Part shown: positions 10,871 to 22,930 of the stretch, piece by piece
How positions within the stretch are numbered: position 1 is the first letter of the stretch
Layout: every line of letters begins with the position of its first letter
Assembly: GCA_947311845.1 (NCBI GenBank)
Contig: CAMZMU010000060.1
Location: forward strand, 360,802 to 424,801
Source: Poa pratensis
Lineage: Eukaryota > Streptophyta > Magnoliopsida > Poales > Poaceae
DNA: 64,000 nucleotides
Direction of reading: 5' to 3'
The notes under the pieces: generated by a model
Database searches by the model: none
What the model was told of the DNA's origin: nothing
What the model saw: the letters and a program-made list of their open reading frames with translations, nothing else
Position numbers and translations under genes: made by a program

Positions 10871-12489
10871 ACATCGTTTTCTTTTGTGCATGTGCCTTCC
10901 TTACGATGCCTTGCACCGAGTGTCTTTGTTGGGAAGCCTCCGAGCATATATCAAACAGGAGAGCAAGAGACAGGCTACAAACAATAAGAATAAGACAAAA
11001 AGTAGAAGAAAACGCAAGGTAGCTAGAACAGGTAGCTCTAAAATCAAGGCAATGTGGCACCCCGCTCTGGCACATATTACCAGAGAGGCGGTCGCCCCGT
11101 GCGCCAGCCCAAGATATCTGGCCGCACGTTATGACAATGCAACATAGCGGAAATCATTACACAATCAGGCACAAAGTGCTACAAAAGGTTTACAAGGCCA
11201 TCGTGGCATGACCGAAAATCAAGCCAAGCATGGCCCAACTCAGTGTTTTAAGTGGCAGCGGAAGACATAAATGAGGCAACGGCTTGGAGCGGCTCCACTC
11301 CACATGTATCTGGCTGGGCTACTGATTCTAGCACGCTCTTGCTCCATCTTCTGGCTAAGGCTGGCCACATGAAAAGCCAGTCTGAGTACAATGACGTACT
11401 CGCAAGTAAAACAACCACACGACATGAACAGTCAGATAATCATGCAACGAGTTATCCAAAGAAACAACATCCTACCACATGGCAACATTCTACTCAAGTA
11501 TAATCAGCATCATAGCATGAAAGTAGCATGGCATAGCAAACGATTCATGGCATAATCACTCAATAGGGGTATCGTGGGTACAGAGTCCAAGCCAGGTGGG
11601 GTTGGATCGTATACCAGCAATCATACAAAGGGCTTACCTGTGACGAGTAAACGGGTGTACCCTTAGGTACCGGGTAATACACAACAGCACATGTGATCAC
11701 TGCTAGGCCCACTAGCCTCGTCTTTCCACTCTGGGCATGCACGGTTGATGTTGGCTCAGGCCTAACTCTAGGCTCCCAATGATCACGCCGTCATCCCTAA
11801 ACACGGTAACCATCCACAGCTCAAGTAACATTCCCTGCATCATCTTATTGTTCATTTAGTGAAATCAGGTTGTTCAACTTTCTTTCAAACCAAACTTATG
11901 TTTAACCTCCGGACTCGACAAAGACACACAGTGTGACCGATACTGAGCTGTTGTTCCATATCACAGGAACGAGGCTAGCTGCTAGATTGACACTCTCGAG
12001 AGGTTGCAGTTACCACTCATCTAAATGCACCATATAGCCGGTACTTTAGGAAATCTTCCTTAAGACGACCTGATACACTTACATGACCGTTCACGCTACC
12101 AAGACGCTCCTTGTATAGCTACAGACATAACTCTATGTCTTATGACGAAGTGAATCCAGCACGTCCCCAACCCATGAGCGACGCCTAGCTCCGCAACCTT
12201 CGCAAGACTAGCCCCGACCACAAAGGTAACCGACTAGACTTGCCAAAATGGTAGCATCAAAGGAGGCTCAATAGGTTACGTAGGCCTCGACCCGCCCATA
12301 TGAGCGAAAGTGGTAGTGCTTTTCTTGTTCAGATTAGTGGCACCATGGAGTGACCCTATCGATGTTTGGAGGGGTGTTTCATTTAATCAGGTTTCATCAT
12401 AACAAGTCCATACAACAGATGTTCCGTCCAACACAACAGTCACCATATCATAATAATCTATCATCAAACGACAACATATTAGCAACACA
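10871..12489. other. Non-coding, LTR-like, no gene seen
   Basis: Moderately AT-rich sequence without a domain in any frame. Its style (long even stretches rich in CATGGCAT, CATCATAG and similar) matches large grass gypsy LTRs read on the minus strand, and a minus-strand TATA box lies at 14131. LTR ends were not found, so this is only a suggestion. Confidence 0.3.
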
Positions 12490-12821
12490 ATTTTTCAAGA
12501 AATAGTAGCTTGTATTGACCGGGCGACTAAGGCGCCATCACAGATCAACACAAGAATTCGAGCAACAAATAGATCGTATTGACCGGGCGACTATGGCCCC
12601 ATGACGTATCAATGCCCAAAAAGCGTCAATCGGATAACTGTGACGGAGCAACCTCCGACCAGCGCCATCTCGTTTGACTACAAAAGAAAGCGTCAACCGG
12701 ATGACTGTGGCGGAGCTACCTCCGACCAGCGCCATCTCGTTTGACTACAAAAGAAAGCGTCAACCGGATGACTGTGGCGGAGCAACTTCCGACCAGCGCC
12801 ATCTCGTTTGACTACAAAAAA
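12490..12821 (+). repeat. Tandem repeats: 67-bp unit x3 plus an upstream duplicated block
   Basis: Three units with a 67-bp period start at 12621, 12688 and 12755. Each reads AAGCGTCAACCGGATGACTG, a GGCGGAGC stretch, then CAGCGCCATCTCGTTTGACT. The near-identity of units 2 and 3 points to recent duplication. Just upstream, GTATTGACCGGGCGACTA occurs twice about 57 bp apart. Confidence 0.8.
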
Positions 12822-13362
12822 GTAGGGGCATCGTTCCTCCATTCTTTCGACTATGGCGGTTCCCCCAGTCCATCACCTCGGGAATGGGGAGTGGTACTCC
12901 CAGACACACCCCAACTCTATGGAAATTAAATGTCAAAGTCATGATATCTCATGACGCACAGTTCATGAATAACAAGCAAACATCTGCACATACATGGCAT
13001 GACAATATGTAATCAAATAAGCAAACAACTCTGCAAAACTGGTCATAACAAGTGGTTAACTTGCCTCGGGGTCATGTAGTTGTTCTCTGGTTCGTCGATG
13101 AAGTGAAGACGTCGCGGACTCGGACACCGGTAGCCCTACACCGCGCCGACGGGTGGTATCACACATAATATGCGCTATCCGGAATATTTACCGGAAAAAT
13201 GTGAAATCCATACCATTTGACAGATCTCGCAAAGATAGGAATTTAGAAATTTGAATCACTCCAATCGGAGCTGTGGTTTGGGAGAAAACGGCATGCGAAG
13301 TTTAGCTATCTGCTGCACAGGGCAACTGATAACAGAATCGGGCTGACCAGCGTGGCGTATCT

Positions 13363-13516
13363 CTGGAAATACGTTTTCGTGCTAAGAAAACGGGTTCTTC
13401 GAGAATACGCTTCCACGCAGGGAGAGTGTAACACTGATAAATACGCTTTGGCTCGAGGAAAGCGTAAAGCTGAAAATACGCGTTAGCTTGAGGAAAGCGT
13501 GAAACTGAGAATACGC
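13363..13516 (+). repeat. Tandem repeat, ~36-bp unit
   Basis: Four to five diverged units begin with GAGAATACGC or GAAAATACGC and continue with GCTTGAGGAAAGCGTGAAAC or variants. It lies between the 67-bp array and a GC-rich block. Confidence 0.65.
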
Positions 13517-13519
13517 CGA

Positions 13520-14240
13520 TCAGTTCATTGTGCTTGCTTCTTCTAGCTCTGCTTGCGTACGGGAGACGCACGAGAGCGCACGGGAGCGGCCGACCGGCGG
13601 CGGCAGGCGGCCTGGCTGAGCAAGGTGCGGACGGGAGACGCACGGGAGCGCACGGGTTGAGGATGAGAGAGAGAACCTCCGCGCGTACACACGCACGTAC
13701 GGCACCGACGAAGGCCGTTGGCACCTTCGCCACGCAGCTGCACGGGAGGAACCGGCGTCGACCACTGCGGAATAGCCGCGTCGTGCCGCGCCCGCGACGC
13801 ACTGGAGGGAGGCTGGGGCCATGGGGCGGCTTGGGGTCCCGAGCGCGCAAGCTCGCTCGTGTCGGCCATGGTGGCCAAGTTGACGGCGCCGCCCTTCGCG
13901 GTGGCCAGGGAGCCGATCGACGGCGGAAAGAGACGGCGGCGGCGTACCGCGGCCAGGGAAAGGGCTAGGGCACGGGGAAGGGGCGGGGTGGCTCGGGAGC
14001 AAGCTCGGCAGGCCTTCGGTGCCCCCGGTCGAAACTCGAATCGGCAAGGAACTCTCCGCGGAAAAAAATCGTGCGAGGTTCTGGGGGGGAGGAGAGTGTG
14101 GTGCGAGGATTTGTGGAGGCCTCGGGCTGGCTTTTATAGCCGGGGGGAGAGCGGTGACCCGAGGTAGAGTTCAACCATGGTCACCGACAACCATGGTTAC
14201 GAGCGGATGAGCTCGGGAGGGGAGAATACCGGGGAGGGCT
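13520..14240 (-). other. GC-rich block with minus-strand TATA box, possible LTR core
   Basis: On the minus strand GCTATAAAAG (14131-14140) precedes a CT-rich region that would be the start of a transcript entering this GC-rich block. Long minus-strand frames (13520-14047, 13302-13850) are rich in Arg, Pro, Ala and Ser, overlap other frames, and show no domain, so I treat them as compositional. Together with the surrounding low-complexity repeats this could be the promoter part of a large gypsy LTR in minus orientation, or an unrecognised gene. Confidence 0.3.
14131..14140 (-). promoter_or_regulatory. Minus-strand TATA box
   Basis: GCTATAAAAG in a GC-rich setting with a CT-rich downstream stretch on the minus strand. 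Confidence 0.4.
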
Positions 14241-16329
14241 GGACAGGGGGAGGTGTTGGACGAGCAGTGCCGCACACGGGCGGCGTACTGCAGCTGCGAG
14301 GTTAGGCGGAGGTTTAGGCTAAGCAAGATTTAGGTCACGCCAAAGCGGGCATGTCCGGGATGTCCGGAGCGCGACGTGGGTGGCATGACGTGTTCCCGGT
14401 GACTCGGAGCTCCAAATGGGAAAAGGTTTCCACCACTGAGTTCGTAACGACGAGAACAACACCACAAAACAAGAATCACTCAAGGATTCCAAACATTGAA
14501 ATGCAAGATTTTCTGAAACCAAATGCACATAAGGTGCTCGACGAAAAGACAGGGGTCTTTCCCTTCTCAGAAAAATTCCAAAATTTCACCATTGCCTAGG
14601 TTTGGTACAAGGAGGGTGTCCAAAAAGTTTGGGCTCAATTGGATAACTAGAAATCGGGTTTTGGTAAAGTGTATGCTAAGCCGCGTACCGGCATCGATTT
14701 TCGGCTTACAAAGGAAGTAGGTCGAACATTGCTCGAATGGGTTTGGGTTCAACAGAAGAAGTGGAGGAAATACAAAAATATGCATCTCCCAAAATTATGA
14801 GAATTTTCAGAGGTTCCTAGGTGGACTGAATAAATTTGGGATCATGACCGACATTTAATAGTTAACCCCTAAATTGGAAATATTGCATCGGAGTATACAA
14901 TATTTTTGTGTGGGTCATCTAGATAAGGGTAGGGGAATCCTCTGGTATTTTGGTAGAATTTTCCAACTACAACAATAGGATTTTCTTTGGTAGGTGGACC
15001 GAAGGGTTTAAAAACGACCGACTGTTTGGGGTTAGGATTTATCGGACGAAATCCAAATGAAGGAATTGTCCCGAGGGGCGTAGCGGTTCGCGGGTCACCC
15101 GGACGAACATGAGAGAGGAAAAATATCCCTAACTCAAATCCTCGCAAAAGATTTGAAGAACCATTTATTAAAATAAGCTTCAAAAAAAACATTTATTAAA
15201 ACTAGAAAAGTTTTGCTAGAGTTTTAAAACATTCAGAGGGATCCACGCATATCATGGTATCTATTATAAACGGTTAAGATATGCCCACGGTGGAGATCAA
15301 TCCGCATATACGCTGGCTAGAGTCCACCTGAAATAAGATATGCCCACGGTGGAGATCAATCCGCATATACGCTGGCTAGAGTCCACGTGAAAGAATAATT
15401 CAATCGGCATGTACGACGTGATGAGAGCAAAAATAGTTTTACCTAATCTGTATCCAGTATGACATGACGAGTAGCTAAAGTTAATTTTTTCTTTAGCTTA
15501 TCTATGGAACCAACGTAAATACTAGGGCAAACTTTTTCAAGAACCCATACCCCAAAAGGCCTATTCTTGATTCAATCTTCCAGACTTCCACATGATCGTC
15601 TCTCCTCAAGCTCTCTTCGGACGCCTTCGCCATTGATTCCAGAATCGAGATCATGGTACGTACAGTGGCGGACCCGGGTGGGGCATGGCATACCCTGCGG
15701 CCCAGCCGAGCAGCCATGTACAACACAACGGAACTGAGAGAAAAAAACACCACGGCCCCGATCGTAACAGCAGATCGCGTTGTAAAAAAAAGAATGGAAT
15801 AACAGATCGCATCCATAGATTTAGGAAGTTCTATCGATCACGTATTCACATTTCTTTAGCGATCCGGCTGCACCAGCCATCAGCCTCACGCCGCCGCAGT
15901 TTGCCGGCACGTCGGCACGTCGCCGATACAGATCGCCGTCACCGCGAATCGCCGCCACGCCCCGCAGTTCGCCGGCACGTCCTAGGACGACACAGTTCGC
16001 CGGGCCGCAGTTTGCTGCACACACTTCGCTGAAGTCCATATTTTTATTTAAGTTCTAGATTTTTTATATTCTCATAAATCATCAAAATAAATATATGATG
16101 CTTCCATATCGAATTATTAGTTTGGTGTTTAAATTATTTTCATGGTAGCTTATCCTGACTTTCCAACATAAATCTTACAAATACATGTCATCTATTGCTT
16201 GTATACCGATTTACAATACACAATTAACCAATTTATACTGAATGAACAACTGAATTTTACCAAATACACTATAAATTTTTGGTGCGGCATACCCATCAAT
16301 AAAATCCTAGGTCCTCCACTGGGTACGTA
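14241..16329. other. No gene recognised; LTR-like and AT-rich tracts
   Basis: 14.3-15.2 kb has low-complexity purine-rich sequence typical of old LTR DNA. A minus-strand open frame at 15502-15816 (104 codons, hydrophobic stretch near the N-terminus) has no family I recognise. At 15840-16020 the phrase CAGTTCGCCGGCACGTC and close variants recur. 16040-16290 is AT-rich with nothing visible. Confidence 0.35.
15276..15393 (+). repeat. Recent tandem duplication, 59-bp period x2
   Basis: AAGATATGCCCACGGTGGAG starts at 15276 and again at 15335. The copies are almost identical over their length, ending in GCTGGCTAGAGTCCAC. Confidence 0.85.
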
Positions 16330-16788
16330 CATGTCTTCCATCTCCCTGAGTGGCCATCAGTTGTATTATCCTTGAGGAAAACGTCAGTGCGCGGCCGGCC
16401 GGCCGGCAACAACAGCCAGACGTTAACAATGAACCGTGCACATGACCGGCAGCGAGCAGCCACAGCTTCACTCCGCCGGCGACGACTGGAACGGAGTGCC
16501 GCCGGCCGGCAACAACAGCCCGACGCTAACAATTAAGTGTGCACATGACCAATAACGAGCACCCATAGCTTCACTTCGCCGGCGACGACTTGAACGGAAA
16601 GCCATCTCTCCTGAAGTTCTCTGACGTTTCGCCATTGTTTCTTCGGTAACACGTTTCGCCATTGTTGATTCTTGGTCATGGTACACGTCTGTTGTCTTCC
16701 TGTGTGGCTATCATTCATATCATCCTCGAAGGGAAAGGTCAGTACAGCCGGCCGACAACAAAAGCCATACACTAACCATGAACCATGT
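16330..16788 (+). repeat. Three overlapping diverged repeats next to Tat truncation point
   Basis: A block with GGCCGGCAACAACAGCC, GCACATGACC and CGCCGGCGACGACT occurs at about 16395-16500 and 16500-16600. A longer block beginning with a GGTACGTACATGTCTTCC-like phrase (16322) recurs at about 16680-16785. The third copy is cut at about 16788, where Tat retrotransposon sequence begins. Confidence 0.5.
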
Positions 16789-17217
16789 GTCAGTCAAGAC
16801 GGTTGCTACAACTGCGGCACTGCCGGGCACATCGCTCGTGACTGTCCCACGGGTCGCCAAGGCGGAGGCGGCCGTGGATGGAACCGAGGCGGTGGCCGCG
16901 GGGGCCGTGGAGGAGGACGCGGCGGTCAAGGTGGTCGCGGGTACAACACTCCAGAGGCCGCCCACGGCGGCAACGGGGAAGCTCCGGCTCCCCAAGGAGG
17001 CAACGGCGGCAAGTATCAAGAAGTCACTGGAGTTGTCGGGTGCATCCACGGAGGGTCTTCTCTGCCTCCCTCCAACGGCGCCTGCAAGAGACTTGTCCGG
17101 GAGCTGAACGCGGTTGCTTCTGCTCCGTCCAAGCCCCTGGACTGGTCCAGTCAAGTCATCACCTTCGACCCAGAAGACCACCCTGCAACACTGCCGGGGT
17201 CGGGACCCTGCCGCTGA
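16789..17217 (+). pseudogene. gag: Tat gag, C-terminal fragment with CCHC zinc knuckle
   Basis: The frame contains CYNCGTAGHIARDC (16804-16845), a canonical nucleocapsid CX2CX4HX4C knuckle, followed by a Gly/Arg-rich RGG-type stretch. The nucleocapsid packages element RNA. The upstream capsid part present in the minus-strand copy is absent here. The frame closes at 17217; the protease continues in another frame, as a frameshifted fusion. Confidence 0.8.
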
Positions 17218-17840
17218 TCGTGTCGCCCGTCATCCACAACTACAAGGTCACCAAGATGCTGGTCGACGGAGGCTCCAGCCTCAACTTGCTGACGGCGAAG
17301 GTCCTGGCTATCCTTCAAATTCCCCTGTCTCGCCTGCAAGACACCGGGGTGTTCCAAGGCGTGAACGGAAGTGTTACTCGACCCCTCGGGAAGATCACCC
17401 TTCCGGTCACCTTCGGCGACTCCAAGAACTTCCGCACCGAGGAAATCGTCTTCGACATCGCCGACACTCCGCTACCGTACAACGGCATACTTGGCAGACC
17501 TGCTCTGGCCAAGTTCATGGCCGTCTCCCACTTCGCCTACAACATGCTGAAGATTCCGGCGCCGTGGGGCGTGATCAAGGTCAAGGCCGACATCGACGAT
17601 GCTATCTACTGCGTTCACCAGCTGAACCAGACGGTGGCAATCATGGCGGATGTCCCTCAAGGTGTACAGGAGGATGATGATGGGGCTCTCCCCGGGGGCG
17701 AAGGGCACCCTGGGGGCTCCACATCTACTCCCCCAAGAAGGCGCCATTCCATGGCGATCCGCAGCTGACCAAGAAGGTGGCGCTAACCAGCGACGGAGTT
17801 CGCTCCATCACCATCGGCGCCCGCCTCACCGACAAATAGG
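17205..17840 (+). pseudogene. Tat aspartic protease region
   Basis: The frame carries MLVDGGSSLN (active-site Asp at 17265) and, about 75 codons on, the ILGRPALAKF motif, the second hallmark of retropepsins. This enzyme would cut the Gag-Pol polyprotein. The frame stops at 17768 and another stop lies near 17837, both before RT, so the polyprotein is broken. Confidence 0.75.
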
Positions 17841-17849
17841 AAAGCGCGC

Positions 17850-18890
17850 TCGTCGCCTTCCTTCGGGAAAACTCTGACGTCTTCGCGTGGGAGGCGTCAG
17901 GTTTACCCGGCGTTCCAAGGGAGGTGATCGAGCACAAACTGGCGGTCAATCCGGGGGCTCGCCCCGTGAAGCAGGTTCTCCGGAACCAAAGCAAGGAAAA
18001 GCTGGAATTCATCATCGCCGAGGTGGACAAGTTGATAGAAGCTGGTGTCATCCGGTCGGTTCCCCACCCAAGCTGGGTGGCCAACCCCGTGGTGGTACCG
18101 AAACCCATGACCTTCAAGTGGAGACTCTGCATCGACTTCACAGACCTGAATAAGGCCTGTCCCAAGGACCCTTTCCCCCTGCCGCGGATCGACATGATCG
18201 TGGATTCCACGGCCGGGTGCGAGCTGCTGTGTTTCTTGGACGCCTTTCCGGGTACCACCAGATCATGATGTCACTCGAGGACCAAGAGAAGACGGCCTTC
18301 ATCACTCCCAAGGGCTGCTACTGCTACACCCGGATGCCTTTTGGCCTCCGGAACGCCGGCGCTACCTTCCAGCGCGCAATGCAAGCATGCCTTGGGCGCA
18401 GCTGGGCCGCAACGTTGAAGCGTACATCGACGACATCGTGGTCAAGACCCGGTACAAGGACTCCCTCATCCAAGACCTGCACGAGACCTTCGAGAACCTC
18501 CGCCGGGTCAACTTCAAGCTCAACCCCGACAAGTGCGTGTTCGGGGTCCCCTCCGGCAAGCTGCTGGGTTTCCTGGTCTCTCACCGAGGGATCGAGGCGA
18601 ATCCGGACAAAATCAAGGCAATCGAGCGCATGGAGGCGCCCCGGCGGGTCAAGGACGTACAGCGCCTCAACGGGTGCATCACTGCACTCGGGCGCTTCAT
18701 CTCAAGGCTTGGGGAGCGGGCCTTACCGTTCTTCAGGCTGCTCAAGAAGTCAGGCCCCGTGGAGTGGACCTCCGAGGCCGAGGAAGCCCTGCAGTCCCTT
18801 AAGCGCTACCTCGCCTCGCCACCAATCCTCGTGGCACCAGAAGAAAGGAGCCCCTACTACTGTACATTGCTGCCACCAACCAGGTGATCA
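17850..18890 (+). pseudogene. Tat reverse transcriptase
   Basis: Conserved RT blocks appear in order: the WRLCIDFTDLNKACPKD block, MPFGLRNAGATFQ, then catalytic YIDD (18423-18434) and the following KCVFGV and LGFLVSHRGI blocks. At least two frameshifts (near 18242 and 18395) separate the parts. The segment up to about 18660 has a near-identical inverted copy at 48857-49600. Confidence 0.85.
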
Positions 18891-19480
18891 GCGCTGTGCT
18901 TGTGGTAGAGCGTGACGCTCCTCCGAAGAAGTCAAGCAAGATCAAGGGCAAGCGACCCGGGAACTCTCTCCGGGACAACCGTGCAAGAAAAGGCTGCCGG
19001 GTGACCAGGGGTCTCGCGATCCTGACGTCACTGCAACCTTACCAGACGCGGAGCCCGTCGGGAATGGAGAATCTCCCTCCGACGAGACTTCGCCGGGGGC
19101 TACCTCGTCCCCACCCCAAGACGTCGACGTGGAGGAAGCCGAGCCCTCTCAGGACTCGGCGACCCGCAAGGTGCAGCACCCGGTCTACTTCGTCAGCGCA
19201 GTGCTGCGCGACGCCCGGGAGCGGTACCCCATGATGCAGAAGCTGCTGCTGGCAATCCTCATTGCCTCCCGCAAGATGAGGCCGTACTTCCAAAGCCATC
19301 CCATCACGGTGGTGTCCAAGTACAACCTAAGAAGCCCCCTGGAGAACCCACTTGCCACTGGTCGCATATCATGGTGGGCCATGGAGCTTCAAGGTTTCGG
19401 TCTCAAGTTCGAGCACACGGACAACATCAAGAGTCAGGCGCTGGCGGATTTCACGGCCGAGTGGACCGAGACGGCGTTCG
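18880..19480 (+). pseudogene. Tat RNase H, first (retroviral-type) domain
   Basis: After RT comes a frame with PVYFVSAVLRDARERYPM and a following SHPITVVSK block, typical of the gypsy RNase H that follows RT. It would degrade RNA in the RNA-DNA hybrid. The start of the domain is frame-shifted relative to the later part. Confidence 0.65.
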
Positions 19481-19509
19481 ACGACCCGGAAGAGGAAACC
19501 TGCCTCCCC

Positions 19510-19935
19510 GGGAAGGAAGATCCTAGCGCCTGGACCATGCACTTCGACGGCTCCTACACCAAGGGGAAAGGAGGTGCTGGGGTTGTCCTAACCTCACCAA
19601 CCGGGGACCGGCTGAAGTACGTCGTCCAGATGCACTACCAAGGGAACATCTCCAACAACACGGCGGAGTACGAGGGCCTGCTCGCAGGACTTCGTGCTGC
19701 CATCGGCCTCGGCATCAACAAGATCGTCGTCAAGGGTGACTCTCAGTTAGTCATCAAACAAGTGAACAAGGAGTACGCGTGCCCTCAGATGGCACCATAC
19801 GTTGAAGAGGTCTGGAAGCTGCAGCGGCGCTTCGACAACTTCCGGGCTGTGTACGTCCCACGGGGAGAAAACACGGCCGCGGATGAGCTATCGCAGGTGG
19901 CGTCCAAGCAAGAACCAGTGCCTCCCGGGATCTAC
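19510..19935 (+). pseudogene. Tat second RNase H (archaeal-like)
   Basis: Within the frame 19129-20031 a second, complete RNase H fold is readable: HFDGSY (first Asp), NTAEYEGLLAGL (Glu), VKGDSQLV (second Asp) and ENTAADELS (last acidic region). Plant Tat and Ogre elements are known to have gained such a domain in addition to the ordinary one. All four acidic positions are kept, so this part is better preserved than RT. Confidence 0.8.
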
Positions 19936-20399
19936 ATCGAGGTCCTCAGGCGACCTTCGATCCACCCGAGAGGCTCGCGACAAGATCTGCGCCGGGGGCT
20001 GGCGACCCTTCTACCTCGACAACACGGGTAGCCAGCCCAGAAGCTCAAGACCCGGCAGCCCCTCAGCGGAGGAAGCTATGCTTTCTTTCCGTCGGATGGT
20101 GCTACCGGTGGAAGGAACCCACCCACCCTGGGCCCGGGACATCGTCAAGTACATCATGGAGCACGCCCTCCCGGAGGACGATCACGACGCCGAGCGGGTG
20201 GCTCGTCAAGCCAAGCTCTACGTCATGATCGACGGCGAGCTCTACCGGCGACGGGACAACGGAGTCAAGCTCCGCTGCATCCTCAAGAACAAGGCCAAGT
20301 ACTGCTACGGGACATCCACGAGGGCACATGTTCAAGTCATGTGGCATCAAGATCACTGGCGGGTAAAGTTTTCGTCACGGGTTCTACTGGCCAACAGTC

Positions 20400-21360
20400 C
20401 TCAGTGATGCGAGCAGCTAGTCAAGACCTGTGAAGCCTGCCAGTACTATGCGAAGAACATACATCAGCCGGCGCAAGCTCTGCAGCCAATTCCAATCTCC
20501 TGGCCGTTCGCGGTCTGGGGGCTGGACATCGTGGGAAGATACCGAAGTCTGTCGGGGGCCATGAATACCTTTTCGTGGCCATCGACAAGTTCACAAAGTG
20601 GGTGGAAGTGATGCCAGTACCAAGACAGACAGCTCAAGCAGCCATCAAGTTCATTGAAGGGATCGTGTACCGCTTCGGAGTACCCAACAGAATCATAACG
20701 GACAATGGCTCTCAGTTCACAAGCCGATCCTTCCTCAACTTCTGTGAAGAGCTGGGAATCAAGGTGTGTTTTGCCTCGGTGTCCTACCCAAGGTGCAATG
20801 GGCAAGTGGAGCGAGCCAATGCGGAGGTCCTAAAGGGTTTGAAGACCAAGGCCTTTGACAAGTTAGAAGACAAGGGCAAGAACTGGATTGAGCATCTACC
20901 AAGTGTCTTGTGGTCCCTCAGAACCACACCAAGCAGAGCCACTCAAGAAACACCATTCTTCCTTGTCTATGGAGCAGAAGCCGTCTTGCCAACAGAGCTC
21001 AGGCATGGATCCCCCCGGGTACTTGCCTATGATGAAGACGCACAAGCTGAGAGGAGGATTGATGACATCAACTTCCTGGAAGAGGTGCGGTGTCGAGCTT
21101 CCTTACGATCTGCTCGATACCAGCAAGGGCTCCGCCGCTATCATGATCGCCATATCCGTTCACGGGTACTGGAACCCGGAGACCTGGTTCTCCGCAAGAA
21201 GCAGAAGCTTGATAACATGAACAAGCTGTCGTCCAAGTGGGAAGGACCTTATCGGGTGACGCATACCCTGAGACCCGGAGCTGTTTATCTGGAGGACGAG
21301 AAAGGCAGGCCGGAGGGCAACGCCTGGAACATCGAGAATCTCCGGAAATTCTACCCCTGA
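20400..21360 (+). pseudogene. Tat integrase
   Basis: The zinc-binding end (CEACQYY near 20430) lies before a frame break. The catalytic core has Asp in GLDIVG (another frame, about 20521), Asp in ITDNGSQF (about 20697) and Glu in NGQVERANAE (about 20811). The C-terminal part with SSKWEGPYRV follows and the frame ends with FYP and a stop at 21358-21360. The open part 20575-21360 (261 codons) is intact. It would insert element cDNA into the genome. Confidence 0.85.
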
Positions 21361-22340
21361 ATACGAACATGAATCGCAGATAGTTCGAGTCAACTAAGCA
21401 CGCCCAAGGGGCTAGTGTTCTGTATAAGGGTGTAAGAATCGTCGCCAAGGAATAAAAGATAAGTTTTTCAATTCCGTGAGCCTCTCTTGTTGTCGTGAAG
21501 TGTGTTATCCGTAACAACCCCCAAGCAGGGGGCTGACATGGTGCCGGTGGCTGACAGGTCGAGCGCGAGTAGCCTATCAGTAGGCGCTGCCACCTGATCG
21601 TGCCGTACTGCCGCGGTAAGAAGTGGAACGGGCAGTGCTGTGTTTTAAAGAACCTAAACACAGAAATGCACATTCAACTTTGCTTGCGGGTTGCTCCGGA
21701 TGAAACACTTTCACGACATGTAAGGGAGGGTCCATTCTTTTCCTACTGAAAGTGTGTTATGTGTAGCGCCTCTCCCGGGACAGGAATGGATGCTGAAGAG
21801 CGGCTCAGGAGCTGGGTACCCGGGAAGGACAGAGCAGATCAAGAGCACGGCAAAAACCAGCTAAGTCTTTGCATGTGCATCTTGCATTCTAGGCATAATA
21901 TCTCGCTCGGAGTCAATATACCACCAACCTGCGCATGCTTGACAGTTGATGAGAACCTTTGCGGGGGTAATGCGTCCTCCCCGGCGAACGGTCAGATTTC
22001 CCTTCTGGCCTAGTACCCGTGGCTGTGGAGTGGACTCCCGGAAGGCATAGTGCTCTTAGGGGTGCTGCTACCGGTTAGAGTACTTGTCACCTAAGAGATC
22101 TCCTCAGAAAACTTGACGGCGCGTTAGTGCAAGGGGAGGTTTGGGAAATGACCCCGGGAGTTGAGCCCTAGGATTGCATTCATCTGAACTTACATTCTGA
22201 ATTTACAATTCTGATTACATTCAGTCGAAGCTTTCCTGGATACATATCTAGCCTATGCTACTAAGGCCAGCTCAGAGCTCCTGGCTGCGCAGATCTGTCT
22301 TCTGTTTTATTGCCTGCCGGGTGAACTCCGGACTCCCGGG
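21361..22340. other. Tat 3' non-coding region, no gene seen
   Basis: Sequence between integrase and the antisense ORFs. No domain on either strand; the minus-strand frame at 21068-21673 is mostly a shadow of integrase. Confidence 0.5.
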
Positions 22341-22870
22341 GACGCCTGGGATGAAGGAGGGCATTCGCGCAGGATCTTCAGGGGTCCCACGGGCCGGGGA
22401 ACTTCCGGGCAAACCCCGGCACATGCTGGCTGCAGAGGAGGTGCACGTGGTCCACGAACTTATCCATGATGTCTTCCTCATCCTGTACGAAGGAAAGAGT
22501 CAAGGCGCAGGATCTTCCCAAGGGTCGTATTGCCAGAACCAAGGCACCTTACCTTGAAGACATCGTCAAGGTCGCAGAGGAGGTCAATCTCTGATTGCCT
22601 GCGGCCTCCTTCCACAGCTCCATCTTGATGGTGTCCTTCCGGGTCGCCAGCGCCACCGACGCTTCCATGGCAGCAGAACCGGCGATGTTCCCCACCGCGG
22701 GGAAAACCAAGGAGACCCGAGGGCGAGGAACGACCTCGTCCTTTCGTGGCTCGGGCTCCAGCTTCGCTGGGTGCCTCCGCCGCTCCTCGGAAGACGGACT
22801 CCGCCGTCGACACGTCGGACAAGGCCCTCTCTGCTTCGCCGGACATTGTTCTGCGGGCGCGGAGAGGCAA
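22340..22870 (-). pseudogene. Tat antisense ORF 2, unknown protein
   Basis: A minus-strand frame of 130 codons (22478-22870) continues, after a frame change, to about 22340. It starts shortly after a minus-strand TATA box (22931-22940) and a CT-rich leader. The product would be Ala/Arg/Gly-rich with an acidic segment; I recognise no domain. Antisense ORFs between pol and the 3' LTR are known in Grande and other Tat elements, which supports it being a real, though broken, element gene. Confidence 0.4.
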
Positions 22871-22930
22871 AGGAAGAAGAGGAGCGGAGCAAGGCGAGAA
22901 GATGTGTCAAGGGGTTGGAGTCTGGAGGGT

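Noticed and set aside
13520..14047. Minus-strand frames of up to 182 codons
   Set aside because: Competing frames on both strands in GC-rich DNA, no domain; kept only as part of a possible LTR core.
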